Assembly: GCA_964195155.1 (NCBI GenBank) | Contig: CAXMOP010000052.1 | Span: 1 to 15,446, forward strand | DNA length: 15,446 bases | Source of the DNA: JACZST01 sp964195155 | GTDB taxonomy: Bacteria > Actinomycetota > Acidimicrobiia > Spongiisociales > UBA5794 | Direction: 5' to 3' | Part shown: positions 1 through 5,687 of the stretch, piece by piece | Position numbering within the stretch: position 1 is the stretch's first letter | Layout: each line of letters begins with the position of its first letter | Translations under genes and position numbers: made by a program | The notes under the pieces: generated by a model | Databases searched by the model: none | Seen by the model: the letters and a program-made list of their open reading frames with translations, nothing else | Told to the model about the DNA's origin: nothing

Positions 1-70
1 CATTGTCCTTGTTGTAGCCGAGAATCGCCGATACTACGGCAAGTTCAGGAGTGTTTTAGAGGCTCTGCAA

Positions 71-106
71 GTCGCGAGTCGCGAGTCCGAGTCGCGAGTC
101 CGAGTC
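71..106. repeat. Degenerate GCGAGTC repeats left of the heptamer array
   Basis: Copies of GCGAGTC stand at 74-80, 81-87 and 94-100, separated by shorter CGAGTC pieces. They resemble the reverse complement of the GCGACTC unit at 127-133, so the left flank and the start of the main heptamer array could fold back on each other. This looks like an inverted, decayed arm of the same microsatellite. No function can be read from it. Confidence 0.6.
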
Positions 107-119
107 CCGCTTCTTGCTC

Positions 120-259
120 GCGTCTCGCGACTCGTGTCTCGTGTCTCGTGTCTCGCGTCTCGCGTCTCGCGTCTCGCGTCTCGCGTCTCGCGTCTCGCGT
201 CTCGCGTCTCGCGTCTCGCGTCTCGCGTCTCGCGTCTCGCGTCTCGCGTCTCGCGTCTC
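120..259. repeat. Heptanucleotide tandem array (GCGTCTC)n
   Basis: Twenty head-to-tail 7-bp units: GCGTCTC at 120-126, GCGACTC at 127-133, three GTGTCTC units at 134-154, then fifteen identical GCGTCTC units at 155-259. The perfect block implies recent slippage or unequal crossing-over, with older variants at one end. Because 7 is not a multiple of 3 and the unit creates no stop codon, all six frames are open across it (Ala-Ser-Arg-Val-Ser-Arg-Leu on +, Glu-Thr-Arg-Asp-Ala-Arg-Arg on -); the long ORFs here are therefore by-products. It ends 6 nt beyond the stop codon of the minus-strand zinc-ribbon gene, so transcripts of that gene would run into it. Confidence 0.95.
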
Positions 260-265
260 AGGCGA

Positions 266-1282
266 TCACGCCGGAGGACACGACGGTGGAGAGAAAATCC
301 CTTCGACCCGACCGGTCGCTTCGATGGACGACACCGGGCCCCACAGCAACAGGTCCTCGCCGTCGGACAGGCTGAACGTCGCGCGCTCACCGATCGCCTC
401 GTAGCTAATGGCATAGGTCGCGTAGACCTCGTTCAAGGTAGTGATGGCGTCGCCGAGACGGATTCCGGAGGGAGTTGCAAGATTGAGGTGGCTGGTGGGG
501 ACGGTCGGCTCCTGGTACCGGTATCCCACGAAGGTTCCACCCTCCAGGGTTCCCGATACGATGGCCGTCAGCCCCGCCCAGCGCACCAGCCGCCCGTCCT
601 CTCCTGCGCACAAGCCGTGCGCCGCCCCGGCGACCGCGATTTCCTCTGGTGTGCCGAGGCTGGCAGCGAGCACTCCGATCGCCTCGGGGGCCGGGGTGCC
701 AATCTCAATCGGTCCGATCCCGTCGGCGTGGAGGGTCAGGCGGGACACCGGCACCGGCTCATCGGCGACGGCGAGTTCCCGGGGGGCGGGGAGTGTGGTC
801 GTGGGGATGGTGCTGGTGGGCGGGGGAGGCCCGGTGGTCGTGGGAGCGGGCGCCGTTGTGATCGGGGCCGCTGTTGTGTTTGGGACCGTGGTGGGCGCAG
901 GGGCGGCATCCCTTTGACCGTTGTCGTCGAGCAGGCCAAAGCCGAACATCGCCAAAACCGCAACCGCCGATACCGCCAGCACCACCGGGATCGGCCATCG
1001 CAATGGCGCCGGGTGCGACTCGTCGGCCGACGCTGCTTCCTGCTCTCGGAGATCGACGGCAACGTCCGGGTCGGTGCCGAGCGCCCGGGCCGCCGGAACC
1101 GCGGACACGTTCGGCGTTTCTGTGGTCGCCGCCGCCCCCACCAGGATCTGCGCCGTGGATTCAGCGAGGTTGCCGACCCGTACGTCGATCCACGGCCTGC
1201 CGCATTGCGGGCACTGGGATCGGTCGGCGGGTCGCTCCGTTCCGCAGTACACACAGAGCGGGAGCTGGGCCGATGTCGACAT
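266..1282 (-). CDS. Zinc-ribbon, single-pass membrane protein with Pro/Thr linker and extracytoplasmic domain
   Basis: A 338-aa protein of no named family that I recognise. From the N terminus: a zinc ribbon with Cys10, Cys13, Cys24 and Cys27 (CVYC...CPQC); a charged linker; one membrane helix at about 96-118; a low-complexity Pro/Thr/Ala stalk at about 126-167; and a C-terminal domain at about 180-338. That domain seems to hold two related halves, each with a G-I/P-x-I/L-G motif (DGIGPIEIG near 187 and SGIRLG near 272), as in many actinobacterial envelope domains. The zinc ribbon would be cytoplasmic and the stalk plus domain outside; Cys225 and Cys335 could form a disulfide. The ATG at 1282 is chosen because the Cys motif begins right after it and a TATCCT box lies 7 nt upstream; there is no Shine-Dalgarno. 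It is divergent from the gene at 1364. Inferred role: envelope sensor or scaffold. Confidence 0.8.
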   Translation of the reverse strand: MSTSAQLPLCVYCGTERPADRSQCPQCGRPWIDVRVGNLAESTAQILVGAAATTETPNVSAVPAARALGTDPDVAVDLREQEAASADESHPAPLRWPIPVVLAVSAVAVLAMFGFGLLDDNGQRDAAPAPTTVPNTTAAPITTAPAPTTTGPPPPTSTIPTTTLPAPRELAVADEPVPVSRLTLHADGIGPIEIGTPAPEAIGVLAASLGTPEEIAVAGAAHGLCAGEDGRLVRWAGLTAIVSGTLEGGTFVGYRYQEPTVPTSHLNLATPSGIRLGDAITTLNEVYATYAISYEAIGERATFSLSDGEDLLLWGPVSSIEATGRVEGIFSPPSCPPA

Positions 1283-1289
1283 TGCGAAG

Positions 1290-1295
1290 AGGATA
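1290..1295 (-). promoter_or_regulatory. -10 box (TATCCT) for a leaderless transcript
   Basis: On the minus strand TATCCT ends 7 nt before the ATG at 1282, so transcription would begin at or next to the A of ATG. No Shine-Dalgarno lies between. No clear -35 is seen. Confidence 0.5.
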
Positions 1296-1351
1296 TGCGC
1301 AGGTCCTGAATAGACGGGGATTTCGCGATACGCATAGTCGCAACTGCCTGG

Positions 1352-1357
1352 CACCAT
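1352..1357 (+). promoter_or_regulatory. Possible weak -10 box (CACCAT) within CCTGGCAC-N9-ATG
   Basis: CACCAT ends 6 nt before the ATG at 1364, the spacing expected for a leaderless start, but it matches the -10 consensus at only three positions. The surrounding CCTGGCAC-N9-ATG recurs exactly in front of the gene at 3093. An alternative -10, CATAGT at 1333-1338, would give a short leader without a ribosome site. Confidence 0.3.
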
Positions 1358-1363
1358 GTCGTT

Positions 1364-1750
1364 ATGGGCGATGCAACCTCGCAGAACTGGATTCCGCCAG
1401 CGCTGCTGATCCTTGCCGCAGTGATCCTTGGTCTGGTGGCCTGGGGCGTCTTCGCAGCAACAGACGGCGACGGCGAGGATGAGTCTCTTGCCGGCCAGGT
1501 CGAGCGCTACACCGGCTGTCTTTCTGAGCACGGTGCCAATGTCCCGGTCGTCGAGGTCAGCAGCGACGGGGGATTGGTCATCACCGTGCCGGGCTCGCTC
1601 TTGGAGGGATCCATCGATCTGGAGCAGTGGCTCGAGGCAAGCGAGCAGTGCCGCCACCTCGAGCCCAATCCTTTGGACTTCCTCTCTTCCGCCGGTGGCT
1701 TCGGCCTCGACGACGCGTCAATCATCAGACCCTCTGAATCGGCGCTATAG
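1364..1750 (+). CDS. Small membrane-anchored hypothetical protein
   Basis: A 128-aa protein, not recognised. A short polar N terminus is followed by one hydrophobic helix at about 11-32 and then an acidic soluble part. With few positive charges before the helix, topology is uncertain; an uncleaved anchor with the C-terminal part outside is likeliest. Two cysteines (in YTGCLSEHG and ASEQCRHLE) could pair, which fits an extracytoplasmic location. The ATG at 1364 has no Shine-Dalgarno and probably starts a leaderless mRNA. It is divergent from the zinc-ribbon membrane protein, 81 bp away, which hints at shared control. The stop codon lies inside the palindrome at 1741-1754. Real-gene status rests on the coherent helix plus acidic domain and on coding-like composition; function unknown. 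Confidence 0.7.
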   Translation: MGDATSQNWIPPALLILAAVILGLVAWGVFAATDGDGEDESLAGQVERYTGCLSEHGANVPVVEVSSDGGLVITVPGSLLEGSIDLEQWLEASEQCRHLEPNPLDFLSSAGGFGLDDASIIRPSESAL

Positions 1751-1754
1751 CGCC
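1741..1754 (+). terminator. Perfect 14-bp palindrome across the stop codon
   Basis: GGCGCTATAGCGCC is a perfect palindrome that contains the TAG stop of the 1364 gene. It can form a 5-bp GC stem with a TATA loop. The following bases (CAATTCC) include no T run, so it is at best a weak or Rho-assisted terminator; it might instead be a protein-binding site. Confidence 0.3.
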
Positions 1755-1819
1755 CAATTCCATACGATTCCGGCGGGCAGCCAATCGGCGGTGGCGGTGG
1801 GGGTGATCGAAAAACAGGG

Positions 1820-1848
1820 TTCACAAATCACGCGAGATGTGTGATATT
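1820..1848 (+). promoter_or_regulatory. Sigma-70-type promoter of the sigma factor gene
   Basis: TTCACA (1820-1825), a 17-bp spacer, then GATATT (1843-1848) preceded by TG one base upstream, making an extended -10 (TGTGATATT). Predicted start near 1855 gives a leader of about 84 nt before the GTG at 1939, which carries a proper Shine-Dalgarno. This is the best-formed promoter in the window. Confidence 0.6.
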
Positions 1849-1938
1849 GGGACTCTGAGAACTGGTTTCGCGCATCGAAGCGCGTCACCGTCGGGTGGGA
1901 ATGATTGGGCGGACGGCGGAACCACGTTGGAGGATTCT

Positions 1939-2988
1939 GTGACATCAGACCAAAAGCCGCGCAAGGCTGTCATCAACCGAGCGCTGCGCGAGCGGGAGGA
2001 AGCCAAGGAGCGGGTGCAGCGCGACACGCTGACCCGGACTCGTCGCGAGCGTGATCGCAACAAGCTCACGGATGAGCGCGGCCGGCTGACCACCGACCTG
2101 GTCAGCCAGTACCTCACGGCAATCGGCGAATACGAGCTGTTGACCGCCGAGAAGGAAGTCGACTACGCACAGAAGATCGAGGCCGGCCAGATTGCCCAGG
2201 ACCGCCTCGACGGCACCGACTACGACGGTCGCGGCGAGATGATCGCGTTACGGCGCCAAGCACGTCGCGGTCAGGCTGCCAAGGACGCGTTCCTCACCGC
2301 CAACCTCAGGCTCGTTGTCGCCAACGCACGGCGGTACGCCAACACGTCCGGGATCGATTTCCTCGACCTCATTCAAGAAGGCAACCTCGGCCTGATCCGT
2401 GCCGTCGAGAAATTCGACTGGCGCAAGGGCTTCAAGTTCTCGACCTACGCCACCTGGTGGATTCGACAGGCCATCACCCGTGCCATCGCAGACAAGTCAC
2501 GGACCGTCCGCATCCCGGTGCATCTCCACGACACCCTCGCTGCGGTGCGGGCCGCTCAGGCCAGCCTGAAGGCCGAGCTCGGGCGCGACCCGAAGCCGGA
2601 GGAGATCGCCGAGGAGGCCGGCGTCGACGTCACCAAGGTTGAGCTGGCGCTGAGCGTCGCCGACACGGTTTCGCTCGAACAGCCGGTTGGCGAAGACGGC
2701 GCCCAGCTCGGAGACTTCATCGAAGACGAGGACGCCGTCGATCCGGTCCGGGTGACCGAGGAGCTGGATATCGCCAACAGCCTCCGTGTCTCCATCGATC
2801 GGTTGCCCCAGCGCGAGGGGCGAATTCTCGCCCTCCGCTATGGCTTCTACGACGGGGTGCCGCGCACCCTCGAGGAGATCGGCGACGAGTTCAACCTGAC
2901 CCGGGAGCGGATCCGCCAGCTCGAGAAGCTGGCGCTCTGCCGCCTCCGTCACCCCTCCTTCGGGATCCGCGAACAGGACCTGGTCTAA
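1939..2988 (+). CDS. RNA polymerase sigma-70 family factor (group 1/2, RpoD/SigB-like)
   Basis: A 349-aa sigma factor that directs RNA polymerase to -35/-10 promoters. After a highly charged N-terminal stretch (1-50) comes region 1.2 at about 52-85 (LVSQYLTAIG...LLTAEKEV), region 2 at about 115-187 (NLRLVVANARRY, DLIQEGNLGLIRAVEKFD, FSTYATWWIRQAI), region 3 at about 195-275 and region 4 at about 283-340 (LPQREGRILALRYG, TLEEIGDEF, TRERIRQLE helix-turn-helix). It has no long acidic region 1.1, so it is either a compact primary factor or a group 2 alternative; sequence alone does not decide. The GTG at 1939 is preferred to the ATG at 1837 because GGAGG lies 5 nt before it, and because the ATG falls between the -35 and -10 of the predicted promoter. 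Monocistronic. Confidence 0.93.
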   Translation: MTSDQKPRKAVINRALREREEAKERVQRDTLTRTRRERDRNKLTDERGRLTTDLVSQYLTAIGEYELLTAEKEVDYAQKIEAGQIAQDRLDGTDYDGRGEMIALRRQARRGQAAKDAFLTANLRLVVANARRYANTSGIDFLDLIQEGNLGLIRAVEKFDWRKGFKFSTYATWWIRQAITRAIADKSRTVRIPVHLHDTLAAVRAAQASLKAELGRDPKPEEIAEEAGVDVTKVELALSVADTVSLEQPVGEDGAQLGDFIEDEDAVDPVRVTEELDIANSLRVSIDRLPQREGRILALRYGFYDGVPRTLEEIGDEFNLTRERIRQLEKLALCRLRHPSFGIREQDLV

Positions 2989-2992
2989 ACCT

Positions 2993-3004
2993 CGCGAGCT
3001 CGCG
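2993..3004. repeat. 12-bp perfect palindrome after the sigma factor gene
   Basis: CGCGAGCTCGCG starts 4 nt past the TAA of the sigma gene and overlaps the first four bases of the 16-bp inverted repeat. A GC-rich hairpin without a T tract; it may help end transcription. Confidence 0.4.
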
Positions 3005-3016
3005 TACCCAGGGTTC
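3001..3016 (+). repeat. Inverted repeat, left copy (16 bp)
   Basis: CGCGTACCCAGGGTTC; its exact reverse complement lies at 4024-4039, so the pair brackets the AbiEi/DUF559 gene like terminal inverted repeats. It lies 12 nt beyond the sigma factor stop codon. The inner part (TACCCAGGGTT) is nearly palindromic by itself. Confidence 0.85.
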
Positions 3017-3017
3017 C

Positions 3018-3038
3018 AGAGCTGATATATGACGCTGT
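3018..3038 (+). repeat. Direct repeat, left copy (21 bp, 20 identical)
   Basis: Contains GATATATGACGCTGT at its right end; matches 4003-4023 with one mismatch (T at 3022 versus G at 4007-4008 region). Lies 1 nt inside the left inverted repeat, in the leader region of the gene at 3093. Confidence 0.85.
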
Positions 3039-3046
3039 CGGCCCAC

Positions 3047-3064
3047 GGAACGGCTAACGGTTCC
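3047..3064. repeat. Small inverted repeat GGAAC-N8-GTTCC
   Basis: GGAAC and GTTCC arms separated by 8 bp, 29 bp upstream of the ATG at 3093. It could be an operator or a weak terminator for the sigma transcript; evidence is limited to the symmetry. Confidence 0.3.
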
Positions 3065-3080
3065 TGTCACACCGGCCTGG

Positions 3081-3086
3081 CACGAT
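3081..3086 (+). promoter_or_regulatory. Possible weak -10 box (CACGAT) within CCTGGCAC-N9-ATG
   Basis: CACGAT ends 6 nt before the ATG at 3093. As at 1352-1357, it is preceded by CCTGG, giving CCTGGCAC at 3076-3083 with exactly 9 nt to the ATG. No Shine-Dalgarno is present, so leaderless translation is likely. Confidence 0.3.
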
Positions 3087-3092
3087 GCATGG

Positions 3093-4004
3093 ATGAATGC
3101 GGACCATGCAGCTGTCGATCTGAGTGCACGGCAGGGGGGATTTCTTCGCCGCGATCAGGCTCTTGAGTTCGGGCTGACTCGCCACCAGATCTCCCACCGA
3201 GTCAAGGAGGGTCGCTGGCAGAGAATCGGCAAATACGGGTATTTGCTGATGGATATGACCCAGCCGATCGATCGGGTTCGCGCTGCCGTTGCGGGGTTGC
3301 CTTCCGCTGTCGCATCACACCAAGCGGCGGCCGAGCTTCACTTGATACCGAGAGTCCCGCGCGGCATCGCGGTTGTTTCCGTCCACTCGCAGACCACGCA
3401 TGTCTTTCCCGGTGTTGTTGTCCGTCGCAACCACGACCTTGCTCCTGAGGATGTGGTCGAGCTCGAACAACTGCCCACGACCTCCGTCGCGCGCACGATC
3501 ATCGATCTCGCTTCCGTCGTGTCGGAGCGTCACCTGGCTGCGATCGTCGACAACGTCCTAGCGACTCAACAGGTCTCGATCGGCGAGCTCGTCTCGGTGA
3601 GGGATCGGGTCGCCAGGCGAGGCAAGCCCGGAATCACGTCGCTACGGGCGGTGCTCGATGATCGGGCGCCGGGTCCCGGGCGCGGTACGACGTTGGAGCG
3701 TCTCGGAGCCAAGGTGCTGATCGATGGCGGTCTTCCCGAGCCGGAGTACGAGTATCAGATTCCCTGGGAAGAAGAGGAGCGCAGATTCGACGCCGCATAC
3801 CCAGGTGACCGCCTCGCCATTGAATGGGATTCGATCAGCTGGCATACCCAGCTCGATGCCTTTCAGAGCGATCGCGAGCGAGACCGGCGGGCGGTTCTCC
3901 ACGGTTGGCGCATTCTGCGGTTCACTTGGGCGGACGTCACGGAGCGTCCGGACCACGTGGTTGTCACAGTCCGCGCTGCCTTGATGGCGAACCGCGGGCT
4001 GTAG
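3093..4004 (+). CDS. AbiEi-like antitoxin-domain protein with C-terminal DUF559/Vsr-like nuclease fold
   Basis: A 303-aa protein of a class frequent in actinobacteria. Residues about 10-50 form a winged-helix-like DNA-binding region (GGFLRRDQALEFGLTRHQI...VKEGRWQRIGKYGYLL); about 50-185 matches the AbiEi-type middle part (TSVARTIIDLA). The C-terminal 90 residues resemble DUF559/Vsr-type PD-(D/E)xK domains: D in RRFDAAYP, ExD in AIEWDSISWH, then FQSDRERDR and GWRILRFTWADV. Known: AbiEi proteins are the antitoxin half of AbiE type IV toxin-antitoxin pairs. Seen: no AbiEii nucleotidyltransferase toxin gene is adjacent, so this is an orphan. Inferred: DNA-binding or cleaving protein, perhaps defence-related. 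The gene is alone between two unrelated units and bracketed by inverted and direct repeats, suggesting a mobile cassette. ATG at 3093 chosen for domain completeness; leaderless start likely. Confidence 0.82.
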   Translation: MNADHAAVDLSARQGGFLRRDQALEFGLTRHQISHRVKEGRWQRIGKYGYLLMDMTQPIDRVRAAVAGLPSAVASHQAAAELHLIPRVPRGIAVVSVHSQTTHVFPGVVVRRNHDLAPEDVVELEQLPTTSVARTIIDLASVVSERHLAAIVDNVLATQQVSIGELVSVRDRVARRGKPGITSLRAVLDDRAPGPGRGTTLERLGAKVLIDGGLPEPEYEYQIPWEEEERRFDAAYPGDRLAIEWDSISWHTQLDAFQSDRERDRRAVLHGWRILRFTWADVTERPDHVVVTVRAALMANRGL

Positions 4005-4023
4005 AGCGGATATATGACGCTGT
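4003..4023 (+). repeat. Direct repeat, right copy (21 bp)
   Basis: Second copy of the 3018-3038 repeat, 20 of 21 bases identical, including the whole GATATATGACGCTGT. It overlaps the last two bases of the TAG stop of the AbiEi/DUF559 gene and abuts the right inverted repeat. The copies are 985 bp apart start to start. Confidence 0.85.
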
Positions 4024-4039
4024 GAACCCTGGGTACGCG
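4024..4039 (-). repeat. Inverted repeat, right copy (16 bp)
   Basis: GAACCCTGGGTACGCG, exact reverse complement of 3001-3016. It lies 3 nt past the stop codon of the minus-strand binding-protein gene, so seen from that gene the sequence reads CGCGTACCCAGGGTTC, the same sense as after the sigma factor gene. Confidence 0.85.
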
Positions 4040-4042
4040 TTC

Positions 4043-4939
4043 CTACTCCACCAGGCCGTTGGACGTCAGCCAGTCCGCGGCGACCTTATCCGGGTCTTCG
4101 CCGTCGATCTCGACCCGTTTGTTGAGCGCGGTGAGCTCAACAGTGGTGAGTGCGGCGGAGACCGCGTTGAGCGCGTTGCTTACCCGGTCGCCGTAGGCGA
4201 CGATGATCTCGGTACGGATCGCCGGCGCCAGGTTCTCGGCCGGCTGAAGGCCAAGGTCGTCCTCGAGCAGGACGAAGTCCTTGGCGAGGATGACCGCGCT
4301 GCTGGTGAACAGCAGCCCGACGTCGATCTCGCCGCTTTCCAGCGCGGTGACGGTGATCGGACCACCGACGTCGAGCGGCTTGAACTCGACGAAGTCGAGC
4401 CCGTACAAATCTTGGAGCCCGATGAGGCAGAACTCCCGGTTCGGGCACTCCGGTGGGCCGCCGAAGACCAGGGTGCCGTTGAAGGCGGCCAGTCCCGAGG
4501 TGGTCGTGACGCCGAGCTCGTCCGCGGTTGCCCGGGTGACGACGATCCCGTTCTTGTCCTGGGCGGAGGCGTAGTCGAGCACGGAGATGTCCTTGGGTGC
4601 CCACTCATCCTGAAGCGCAGCGTGGGTTGCCGCAGAGTCCGAGGTGGCCTCACCGCCCAGGAAGGTCAGCATGGTGCCGATGTACTCGGGGACGAGGTCG
4701 AGCTCGCCGCTCTCCAATGCGGTTGCGTAGATCTCGCGGCTCCCGACGTTGAGGGTTCGCTTCACCGGCAGGCCCTCGGCTTCGAGCGCCTGGGCGTAGA
4801 TCTCGGCGACGAGTGCGCTCTCGCTGAAGTTTGCCGAGCCGACGGTGATGGTTGGCTCATCGCTGCTGGAACATGCCGCCGCAATGAGGGCGATGGCGAC
4901 GACGAGCAGAAGGATGGCGGGACGTTTTCTTCTTGGCAT
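4043..4939 (-). CDS. opuCC: Osmoprotectant ABC transporter, substrate-binding lipoprotein (OpuCC/OpuBC/ProX type)
   Basis: A 298-aa lipoprotein that captures a quaternary-amine solute (glycine betaine, choline, carnitine or similar) outside the membrane and delivers it to the permeases encoded upstream. The signal peptide ends in a lipobox, LIAAAC, with the lipidated Cys at residue 23 followed by SSSDEP. The mature part is an OpuAC-type type II binding fold; the N-lobe has the family pattern VGSANFSESALVAEIYAQ and GELDLVPEYIGTMLTFLGG, and the hinge region has ALESGEIDVGLLF. The exact ligand cannot be told. The ATG at 4939 is chosen over an upstream in-frame start because it gives a proper signal peptide and has GGAG 6 nt before it. 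It is last in the operon, 37 nt after the second permease, so its expression may be tuned separately by its own ribosome site. Confidence 0.92.
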   Translation of the reverse strand: MPRRKRPAILLLVVAIALIAAACSSSDEPTITVGSANFSESALVAEIYAQALEAEGLPVKRTLNVGSREIYATALESGELDLVPEYIGTMLTFLGGEATSDSAATHAALQDEWAPKDISVLDYASAQDKNGIVVTRATADELGVTTTSGLAAFNGTLVFGGPPECPNREFCLIGLQDLYGLDFVEFKPLDVGGPITVTALESGEIDVGLLFTSSAVILAKDFVLLEDDLGLQPAENLAPAIRTEIIVAYGDRVSNALNAVSAALTTVELTALNKRVEIDGEDPDKVAADWLTSNGLVE

Positions 4940-4976
4940 TCCTAACTCCACGGTGCAGACGATATTGCCTGAGGTC

Positions 4977-5687
4977 TCAAACGGCGATTCCTGTGACCTC
5001 ATTCCCGGCAGTCTTGAGGCCCCGCGGCACCAAGACGCGCTCAATCGCCGCCATCACCGCCTCGGTCGCCAGTGCCAGGCTTCCGACCAGCAACGCTCCG
5101 GCGAACACGGTCACGCTGTCCTGGGTGGCGAACCCGTCGATGATGTAGCGACCGAGGCCTCCCCAAGCGACCACCGCACCAAGCGTCGCCGTCGCCACTA
5201 CCTGCACGGCGGCGACCCGTACCGCGGCGATGATGATCGGCGATGCGGTCGGGAGCTCGACGCCGATCAGACACTGGGCGTCGGTCATCCCGACGCCCCG
5301 AGCGGCTTCGACGATATCGGCATCGACTTCGGCGACTCCGGTGTACGAATTGGCGAACATGGGAGGAATGGCGAGGAAGAGCAGGGCGAGAAATGTTGGC
5401 CAGAACCCGAAGCCGAGCCCGAGTGAGATGGTGATCGGCAGAGCCAGCACGACGATGCCGAAAGACGGCACTGCCCGGAACAGGTTCACGATGCCAACCA
5501 CGATCGTTCCACCTTGTTTGCGGTGGCCAAGAACCACCGCCGTTGGTATGGCGATGAGCGCGGCGAGCGACGTAGCGGTGACCGCGATCTGGATGTGCTC
5601 CCACGTTCGATTGGGGATGCCGTTGACGCCGGTCCAGTGGGCGGGATCGCTGAACCAGGCAACGACCTCGCCGAGGAATTCGATCAC
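4977..5687 (-). CDS. opuCD: Osmoprotectant ABC transporter, second permease subunit
   Basis: A 236-aa inner-membrane permease of the OpuC/ProW family with a BPD_transp_1 domain. A leader of about 30 residues (GEVVAWFSDPAHWTGVNGIPNRTWEHI) is typical of these subunits and precedes about five or six membrane helices. The ATPase-coupling EAA motif is clear (EAARGVGMTDAQCLIGVELPTASPIIIAAVR). It would pair with the other permease to form the channel. The start is GTG at 5687, with an excellent AAGGAGG 4 nt upstream; the GTGA overlaps the TGA of the preceding gene by 4 nt, so translation is probably coupled. The same frame stays open far upstream but that part is antisense-like shadow. Subunit lettering (CB versus CD) is arbitrary here. 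Confidence 0.92.
   Translation of the reverse strand: MIEFLGEVVAWFSDPAHWTGVNGIPNRTWEHIQIAVTATSLAALIAIPTAVVLGHRKQGGTIVVGIVNLFRAVPSFGIVVLALPITISLGLGFGFWPTFLALLFLAIPPMFANSYTGVAEVDADIVEAARGVGMTDAQCLIGVELPTASPIIIAAVRVAAVQVVATATLGAVVAWGGLGRYIIDGFATQDSVTVFAGALLVGSLALATEAVMAAIERVLVPRGLKTAGNEVTGIAV

Noticed and set aside
34..414. Minus ORF with repeated ETRDARR heptads
   Set aside because: It is a translation of the microsatellite in a frame different from the real gene; no start signal or domain.
134..1309. Long + strand ORF of 391 codons through the heptamer array and across the zinc-ribbon gene
   Set aside because: Its start is within the repeat, its body is antisense to a gene with clear Cys motifs and a membrane helix, and its composition is the Arg/Gly-rich shadow expected of high-G+C antisense frames.
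1837..1938. ATG at 1837 as start of the sigma factor
   Set aside because: It lies between the -35 and -10 of the predicted promoter and has no ribosome site; the GTG at 1939 has GGAGG at 5 nt.
3076..3092. Sigma-54 promoter (TGGCAC element)
   Set aside because: TGGCAC is present but the TTGC(A/T) element at the required spacing is missing, at both 1349 and 3078, and position relative to the ATG is too close.
3093..4004. Complete AbiE toxin-antitoxin pair
   Set aside because: No AbiEii-type nucleotidyltransferase is encoded on either side; the neighbours are a sigma factor and an ABC operon.
3824..4945. 373-codon + ORF opposite the binding-protein gene
   Set aside because: Antisense shadow of opuCC, whose lipobox and family motifs are clear.
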